Of a stretch of 50,069 bases of DNA, positions 45,364-50,069 are shown piece after piece. The notes beneath the pieces were generated by a model. The model searched no databases, was not told where the DNA came from, and saw only the letters and a list, made by a program, of their open reading frames with translations. The position numbers were made by a program, and so were the translations under genes. How positions within the stretch are numbered: the first letter of the stretch is position 1; the number at the start of each line of letters is the position of its first letter. Source of the stretch: Planctomycetota bacterium (GTDB lineage Bacteria; Planctomycetota; MHYJ01; JACPRB01); assembly GCA_035574235.1 (NCBI GenBank), contig DATLZA010000111.1, positions 1 through 50,069 on the forward strand. Reading direction: 5' to 3'.

Positions 45364-47628
45364 ATGCCCTACGAAACCGACGCCCTGTCCCCGACGCTCC
45401 GTCAGCAGGAAGCCTTTCTCGCGCTGGCGGAAACGCTTCCGGTTCTGATCGCCCTCATCCAGGGCGACAAGCTCGTCTACGTCAATCCCGCCGGGTGCGC
45501 CATGCTGGGGTATCCGCCCGGATACTTCGTGGGACGGAACTTCTGGGAGGCCGTCTCGCCGGCCGATCAGGAAGCGGCCCGGGAGCGCGGGCGCGCGCGG
45601 CAGGCGGGAGTTCCCCAGCCCCGCCGGTTCGTTGAGCGCCTCCGCCATGCCGACGGCCGCGACGTCTGGATCGATTACTCCGTGGACCTCCTCACGCTGG
45701 ACGGGAAGATCACCACGCTCGTGACCGGCCAGGACGTCACCGAGCGGCGCCGCATGGAGGACGAGCTTCGCCGAAACGAGGAGCTCTTCCGGAGCGCCTT
45801 CGAACATGCGGCCGCCGGAAAGGCCCTCATCGGATCGGACGGACGCTTTCTCCGCGTGAATCCCTCCCTGTGCCGCATGGTCGGGCTTTCGGAAGAGGAG
45901 GTCCTCGCCTCGCCCGTCGAGGCCCTGATTCATCCCGAGGAGCGCGAAGCGATTTTCCGCCTGGTCACCGGTCTGCTGACATCGGGCCGCCCGTCGGCCT
46001 CCCGGGAAACCCGCCTGATCCGCAAGGACGGCCGCCCCGCCTGGGCGCTGCTGAACGTCACCCGCGTGGGGAGCGAGGAGTGCTGCGTCCCCCACCTCCT
46101 GGTCGAGTTCCACGACGTCACCGAGCGCCGCGAGGCCGAGCGGCTTCTGAAGGAAAGCGAGGCCCGCCTGGCGGAAGCCCAGCGCATCGGCCGCCTGGGA
46201 AGCTGGGAGTGGGACGTCGCGCGCGACCGGATTCTCTGGTCGGAGGAAATGTACCGGCTCTTCGACATCGACCCGTCCGAGTTCCGCCCGTCGTACGAGG
46301 GCTACTTGTCGCTCCTTCACCCGGACGATCGCCCGAGGGCCGCGCGCGTCGTGGAGGAAGCCTTCCGGACGGGACTGCCCTTCGAGTTCGAGCATCGGAT
46401 CCTCCTGAAGGACGGACAGCTCCGACGCATTCGGGGCCGAGGCGAAGTCTTCCGAAACGACCGCGGAGAGATCGTCCGGATGGCCGGCACCGGACAGGAC
46501 GTGACGGAGCTGCGGCGGGCGGAAGAAGCCTTGCGGGAGAGCGAGGAGCGTTACCGGGCCCTCGTCGAACACGCCCCCCAGGCCATCGTCGTGGGCGACG
46601 CCGACACGGGGAAGTTCGTGGAGGTGAACCCCCGCGCGCTGGCGCTTTTCGGAATGTCCCGCGATCAGCTCCTGGCGATGGGGCCGGAGGACTGCTCCCC
46701 CCCGTTCCAGCCGGACGGCCGCCCTTCGAGCCGGGCCGCCCGGGACTACATGGAACGGGCCCTCCGCGGCGAGGCCCCGGTCTTCGAATGGGTTCATCGG
46801 AACGCCGCGGGCCAGGAGATCTACTGCAGAATTCACCTCGCCCGGCTTCCCGCCGCCGGCCGCAACCTCGTCTGCGCCACGATCAACGACGTCACGGACG
46901 AAAAGCGCCTCCAGGAGCGGCTCCGTCACCAGGACAAGATGGCCGCCATCGGTCTTCTGGCCGCGGGTGTGGCCCACGAAATCGGAAACCCCCTGCAAGC
47001 GCTCTCCATGGCCGCCCAGAGCCTCGACAAACGCCTCTCCGACGACTACGGCCGGCGCAAACTCGCCCTCATCGGAGAGCACATCGACCGCCTTTCGCGG
47101 ATCGTGCGCCAGATGAGCGATCTCGCCCGCCCGCAGAACGCGCAGGCCGCGACCTGCGATCTCAACGCCGCGATCCGCCGCGCCCTGGAAGTGGTCCGCT
47201 ACGACCGGCGGTCCCGGGAGGTCGAGTTCGTCTTCGATCTGGCTCCGGACGCTCCCGCCGTCACCGCCGTGGAGGATCAGCTGACGCAGGTATTCCTGAA
47301 CCTCGCGTTCAACGCCCTGGACGCCATGATCGCCAATCCCCCGGAACGGCCGCGCCGCCTGCGCGTTTCGACGCGCCGCGAGGACGGCGCGGACGGCCCC
47401 CGCGTCCGCGTGGCCTTCGAGGATACCGGGCCGGGAATCCCCGAGGCGCTGCGACACCGCCTCTTTCAGCCCTTCTTCACCACCAAGGACGCCGGTCGCG
47501 GCACGGGGCTGGGACTCTCGGTGAGCGACCGGATCGTCGTGGAGCACGGCGGCCGCCTTCGCTTCGAACCGGCCGAAGCCGGCGGCGCGCGCTTCGTCTT
47601 CGAACTTCCCGCCCGGGAGGGCCGATGA
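45364..47628 (+). CDS. Multi-PAS sensor histidine kinase of an NtrB/NtrC-like pair
   Basis: 754 residues, ATG 45364 after AGGA. Four PAS/PAC units precede the kinase core (about 12-130, 135-260, 265-390 and 395-520), each ending in a DVTERR/DVTE-type PAC motif. HisKA has phospho-His in AAGVAHEIGNPLQAL; the ATPase domain shows NLAFNALDAM, DTGPGIP and GTGLGLSVSDRIVVEHGG. No membrane helix, so sensing is cytoplasmic. The stop overlaps the regulator gene (ATGA). A TATGAT (45326-45331) is the probable -10. Signal unknown; PAS domains often bind haem, flavin or small ligands. Confidence 0.93.
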   Translation: MPYETDALSPTLRQQEAFLALAETLPVLIALIQGDKLVYVNPAGCAMLGYPPGYFVGRNFWEAVSPADQEAARERGRARQAGVPQPRRFVERLRHADGRDVWIDYSVDLLTLDGKITTLVTGQDVTERRRMEDELRRNEELFRSAFEHAAAGKALIGSDGRFLRVNPSLCRMVGLSEEEVLASPVEALIHPEEREAIFRLVTGLLTSGRPSASRETRLIRKDGRPAWALLNVTRVGSEECCVPHLLVEFHDVTERREAERLLKESEARLAEAQRIGRLGSWEWDVARDRILWSEEMYRLFDIDPSEFRPSYEGYLSLLHPDDRPRAARVVEEAFRTGLPFEFEHRILLKDGQLRRIRGRGEVFRNDRGEIVRMAGTGQDVTELRRAEEALRESEERYRALVEHAPQAIVVGDADTGKFVEVNPRALALFGMSRDQLLAMGPEDCSPPFQPDGRPSSRAARDYMERALRGEAPVFEWVHRNAAGQEIYCRIHLARLPAAGRNLVCATINDVTDEKRLQERLRHQDKMAAIGLLAAGVAHEIGNPLQALSMAAQSLDKRLSDDYGRRKLALIGEHIDRLSRIVRQMSDLARPQNAQAATCDLNAAIRRALEVVRYDRRSREVEFVFDLAPDAPAVTAVEDQLTQVFLNLAFNALDAMIANPPERPRRLRVSTRREDGADGPRVRVAFEDTGPGIPEALRHRLFQPFFTTKDAGRGTGLGLSVSDRIVVEHGGRLRFEPAEAGGARFVFELPAREGR

Positions 47629-48974
47629 AGCTGCGCGTGCTCGTGGCGGACGACGAAGCGGCCATCCGCGCGGAGCTCGAGGAAGCCCTTCAGGAGGCCG
47701 GCTTCGAGACGCGCGCGGTGGCCGACGGGCGGGCCGCCGCCGAGGCGGCGATGGAAACCTCGTTCGACCTCTGCGTCAGCGACATCCGCATGCCGGGCCT
47801 CGACGGAATCGAGCTCCTCAAGCGCCTGGCGCAGGTGAGCCCCGAAACGATGGTGCTCCTCATGACCGCCCACGCGGATCTCGGAACGGCCATCGACGCC
47901 CTGCGGCACGGCGCCGTGGATTACCTCCTGAAGCCCTTCCGCCTGGAGGAGCTCCTGGCCAGGATCCGCCGCCTGGCCGAACACCGCGCGCTCGTCCTGG
48001 AAAACCGGAATCTCCGGCGGCTCGTCGAAGCCGCGGCGGGGGCGACCGCGATCCGGATGGTCGGAGAAAGCCCCGCCATGAAGAAGGTGCTCGAGACGGT
48101 GGATCGGGTCGCGCCGCTTCCGAGCAGCGTGCTCATCTCCGGAGAGAGCGGCACCGGCAAGGACCTCGTCGCGCGCGCTCTTCACGAGCGCAGCGGGCGC
48201 GCCCGCGCGCCGTTCGTCCCCATCAACTGCGCCGCCATCCCCGAAGCGCTTCTGGAAAGCGAGCTTTTCGGCCACGTGCGGGGCGCCTTCACCGGCGCCG
48301 TGGAAGCCAAGGAGGGACTCCTCAAGACGGCCGGCGACGGGACGGTCTTTCTCGACGAGCTGGGAGAAATGCCGCTCCCTCTGCAGGCCAAGCTCCTGCG
48401 GGCCCTCGAAAGCCGCGAGATCCAGCCCGTCGGCTCCACCCGCCGCGTCCCCGTCCAGGCCCGCTTCGTGGTGGCCACGAACCGCGACCTCCGCGCCGAA
48501 ATCCGCGCGGGACGCTTCCGCGAAGATCTCTACTTCCGCCTCGCGGTGGTCGACATCCGCGTGCCGCCGCTTCGCGAACGCCGGGAGGATATCCCCCTCC
48601 TGGCGAACCATTTCCTCGAGAAATACGCCCGCGAACTGGGACGCCCGGTCCGAGGAATCTCCCGCGAGGCGCTGCGGCGGCTGGCGGGACACGACTGGCC
48701 CGGAAACATCCGCGAGCTGTCCAACGTCGTCGAGCGCGCCGTGATCTTCGCCTCCGGCGAGGAGATCGTCCCCGCGGATCTTCCCGAGCCGATCCGCGGC
48801 GCCGTCCCCCGGGACCCCGAACTGCCCGTCGACCTCCGGCAGGCGACCCGCGCGTTCGAACGCGCCCATATCCTGCGCGTCATCGAGCAGTGCGGGGGAA
48901 ACAAGCGCAAGGCCGCGCGCCTCCTGGGCCTGGGAACCACGTCCCTTTACCGCAAACTGGGAGCCTCCGAGTAG
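47625..48974 (+). CDS. Sigma-54-dependent NtrC-family response regulator
   Basis: 449 residues. Receiver domain (about 1-120) with VADDEAA, phospho-acceptor in VSDIRMPGLDG and YLLKPF. The AAA+ domain has Walker A GESGTGKD, the sigma-54 contact RGAFTGAVEAKEG, Walker B GTVFLDELGEM and the arginine finger region ATNRDLRAEIRAGRFREDLYFRL. A Fis-type HTH ends the protein (CGGNKRKAARLLGLGTTSLYRKL). ATGA overlap makes it the cognate regulator of the kinase. Two sigma-54 promoters lie just downstream, at 49064 and 49882, and are obvious targets. Confidence 0.96.
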   Translation: MKLRVLVADDEAAIRAELEEALQEAGFETRAVADGRAAAEAAMETSFDLCVSDIRMPGLDGIELLKRLAQVSPETMVLLMTAHADLGTAIDALRHGAVDYLLKPFRLEELLARIRRLAEHRALVLENRNLRRLVEAAAGATAIRMVGESPAMKKVLETVDRVAPLPSSVLISGESGTGKDLVARALHERSGRARAPFVPINCAAIPEALLESELFGHVRGAFTGAVEAKEGLLKTAGDGTVFLDELGEMPLPLQAKLLRALESREIQPVGSTRRVPVQARFVVATNRDLRAEIRAGRFREDLYFRLAVVDIRVPPLRERREDIPLLANHFLEKYARELGRPVRGISREALRRLAGHDWPGNIRELSNVVERAVIFASGEEIVPADLPEPIRGAVPRDPELPVDLRQATRAFERAHILRVIEQCGGNKRKAARLLGLGTTSLYRKLGASE

Positions 48975-49063
48975 AACCCGGCGCCTTCCCGCCTTCGGAA
49001 CGCGCGCCGCGATTCCGTCCCGATTTCGGTCCGCCCCGGGGAGGCGTGCAGGCGGCGCTTCGA

Positions 49064-49079
49064 TGGCACGGCGGTTGCT
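49064..49079 (+). promoter_or_regulatory. Sigma-54 (-24/-12) promoter of the cytochrome c gene
   Basis: TGGCACG-GCGG-TTGCT matches the sigma-54 consensus TGGCACG-N4-TTGC[A/T] at every defined position. It lies 49 nt before the cytochrome ATG and starts 90 nt after the regulator stop codon. The leader between contains a hairpin (CGGAACGC 49091-49098 with GCGTTCCG 49104-49111) directly ahead of the AAAGGAG Shine-Dalgarno. Confidence 0.9.
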
Positions 49080-49127
49080 CCCTCCTTCCGCGGAACGCCC
49101 CGCGCGTTCCGGAAAGGAGAGCCCCCA

Positions 49128-49697
49128 ATGACCCTGAAGGCGGCGACGGCGTTGCTGGCCGCGGCCTCGCTGGCGGGGTGCGGAAAGTCGGAAGCGGCGG
49201 CGCCGACTCCCGCCCGCCCCGAAGACCGCATCGCTCGAGGAAAGTACCTGGTCGAGACCATCGGCTGTTCCGATTGTCACACGCCGTTCAAGATGGGATC
49301 CGCCGGGCCCGAGAAGGATCTCTCCCGCTATCTCTCCGGCCACCCCGAAACGGTCCGTCTGAGCGCCCCGCCCGCGGTCCCGCCGCCGTGGTTCATGGTC
49401 ATGGACGCCACGGGAACCGCCTTCGCCGGCCCCTGGGGCGTCTCCTATGCGGCCAATCTCACTCCCGACGTCAACACCGGACTTGGATTGTGGACCGAGG
49501 ACATGTTCCTTCGCGCCCTCCGGGAAGGAAAACATTGGGGACAGTCCCGTCCCATCATGCCGCCGATGCCGTGGGATGCCTACCGCCACCTGACCGACGA
49601 GGATCTCAAGGCCGTCTTCGCCTACCTTCGAAGCATCCCGCCGGTGGTCAACCACGTGCCGGACTATCAGCCTCCTCCGACGAAGAAAGACGAATAG
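49128..49697 (+). CDS. Monohaem cytochrome c lipoprotein
   Basis: 189 residues. A lipobox in AAASLAGC (Cys about 18) predicts a lipid-anchored periplasmic protein. Haem c is bound at CSDCHTPF (about residue 47), with a distal Met probably in QSRPIMPPMPWD. The region ARGKYLVETIGCSDCH and DEDLKAVFAYLRSIPPVVN is shared with c-type cytochromes linked to dehydrogenases and diheme proteins, though only one CxxCH is present. The gene is driven by a sigma-54 promoter under the adjacent NtrC-type regulator, so it is an induced electron carrier. A terminator follows. Confidence 0.92.
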   Translation: MTLKAATALLAAASLAGCGKSEAAAPTPARPEDRIARGKYLVETIGCSDCHTPFKMGSAGPEKDLSRYLSGHPETVRLSAPPAVPPPWFMVMDATGTAFAGPWGVSYAANLTPDVNTGLGLWTEDMFLRALREGKHWGQSRPIMPPMPWDAYRHLTDEDLKAVFAYLRSIPPVVNHVPDYQPPPTKKDE

Positions 49698-49722
49698 ATC
49701 CCCATACCCTACACCCCGCAGG

Positions 49723-49750
49723 AGCCCCCGGGAACACCCTCCCGGGGGCT
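49723..49750 (+). terminator. Terminator after the cytochrome c gene
   Basis: AGCCCCCGGGA and TCCCGGGGGCT form a perfect 11-bp stem with a six-base loop (ACACCC), followed by the pyrimidine-rich TCTCCCTCTTCT. It begins 25 nt after the stop codon and isolates the cytochrome gene from the next promoter. Between this terminator and the promoter at 49882 no gene was seen. Confidence 0.8.
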
Positions 49751-49881
49751 TCTCCCTCTTCTGATCGGCGTCCGACGCCGCCCTGGGCTCCGAAGTGCCG
49801 GCATGCCAAAACCCGAATCCTCGACCTCGAAGCGTTCCGGAATCGGGACGCCGCCCCGGCCGCCCGCGATGGGGTCGGATG

Positions 49882-49897
49882 TGGCATGGGCTTTGCT
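49882..49897 (+). promoter_or_regulatory. Second sigma-54 (-24/-12) promoter
   Basis: TGGCATG-GGCT-TTGCT differs from the promoter at 49064 only by C to T at the sixth base and in the spacer, and keeps the exact GG/GC spacing. It lies about 28 nt before the ATG of the last gene, so that gene is probably co-regulated with the cytochrome. Confidence 0.8.
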
Positions 49898-49925
49898 CTA
49901 GCCGTTCCCTCGAAGGGCAAGAGGG

Positions 49926-50069
49926 ATGGGCATGAACGCGCATCTTCGTCGAGCAATCGGTTCGTTCCTTGTCCTGGCGGCGGTCGGCGGCGTCGCGGCC
50001 GGACTGGCCGCCTGGAAGGCGCAGGCGAAGCGCCACGCCGAAGCGGCGGGCGCCCATCTTCCCGAACCC
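49926..50069 (+). CDS. N-terminal fragment of a membrane-anchored protein, cut by the window edge
   Basis: ATG 49926 or, more likely, ATG 49932 (after AGAGGGA) starts MNAHLRRAIGSFLVLAAVGGV, a short basic N-terminus and one membrane helix or signal anchor, then a charged KAQAKRHAEAAGAHLPEP region. Only about 46 residues are visible. The layout would suit a periplasmic adaptor of an efflux system or another anchored periplasmic protein, but no family can be assigned. It is preceded by a sigma-54 promoter. Confidence 0.6.
   Translation, partial: MGMNAHLRRAIGSFLVLAAVGGVAAGLAAWKAQAKRHAEAAGAHLPEP

Noticed and set aside
47466-50057. An 863-codon minus-strand frame opposite the NtrC-type regulator and the cytochrome
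   Set aside because: It spans the regulator, two sigma-54 promoters and a terminator on the other strand and has Gly/Arg/Glu-rich composition with no domains.

Overview
The window is about 50 kb of very GC-rich bacterial chromosome with dense, non-mobile gene content. No rRNA, tRNA, CRISPR array, insertion sequence or prophage was seen. The mix of a solitary DUF1501 Tat-exported protein, a sulfatase beside a heparinase-like lyase, an alternative complex III plus caa3-type oxidase operon, an FHA membrane protein, DUF421, TerC and an RRM RNA-binding protein suggests Planctomycetota or a related lineage. That placement is inference from gene content only.

Layout. 1-1371: ruvX (cut by the window edge) and manC, minus strand. 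1688-6055: a cluster of four related Cys-rich proteins predicted to face the periplasm (an FHA/TM protein, a double-YHS protein and two small secreted proteins), then a polytopic membrane protein that may move metal. 6049-16384: mostly minus strand, with two paralogous esterase/helical-repeat proteins, a ClC channel overlapping its MarR regulator, a TPR protein, a lone receiver, an M50 protease and a further esterase. 16529-21734: plus strand, with two CAP-domain secreted proteins, a 2H phosphoesterase, a metallophosphoesterase, a nucleotidyltransferase and an RRM protein with a strong terminator. 21741-24652: DUF421 and partner, and a hybrid histidine kinase. 24966-31018: lipoprotein M20 amidohydrolase, GH5-like lipoprotein, sulfatase and heparinase-like lyase, a likely sulfated-polysaccharide degradation locus. 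31035-42828: one minus-strand operon actABCDEF-orf-sco-ctaCDEF, nearly every junction overlapping. 42983-45214: TerC and DUF1501. 45364-50069: a PAS-rich kinase with an NtrC-type regulator, followed by two genes (a cytochrome c lipoprotein and a truncated membrane-anchored protein), each behind a sigma-54 promoter.

The most striking observation is in the Cys-rich cluster. Two of the four paralogues carry in-frame UGA codons (one UGA at 3269; two consecutive UGAs at 4718-4723), and the reading frame continues beyond them for 58 and 50 residues. The downstream part is clearly homologous to the uninterrupted paralogues. The UGAs fall on a Cys-Cys pair of the all-Cys paralogue at 4981-5388 (Cys-Cys becomes Cys-UGA and UGA-UGA). 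UGA is a normal stop elsewhere in the window, both sites are followed by the same GGGAA, and a hairpin with a G-initiated apical loop lies 15-20 nt downstream. This is best explained as a selenoprotein family that includes a tandem Sec-Sec motif. No selA/B/C/D is in the window, so the claim needs the rest of the genome.

Other notable signals: eight genes have a -10 hexamer only 6-10 nt before the start codon, suggesting leaderless transcription; the M50 protease appears to start at AUC; and divergent genes share overlapping -10 elements.
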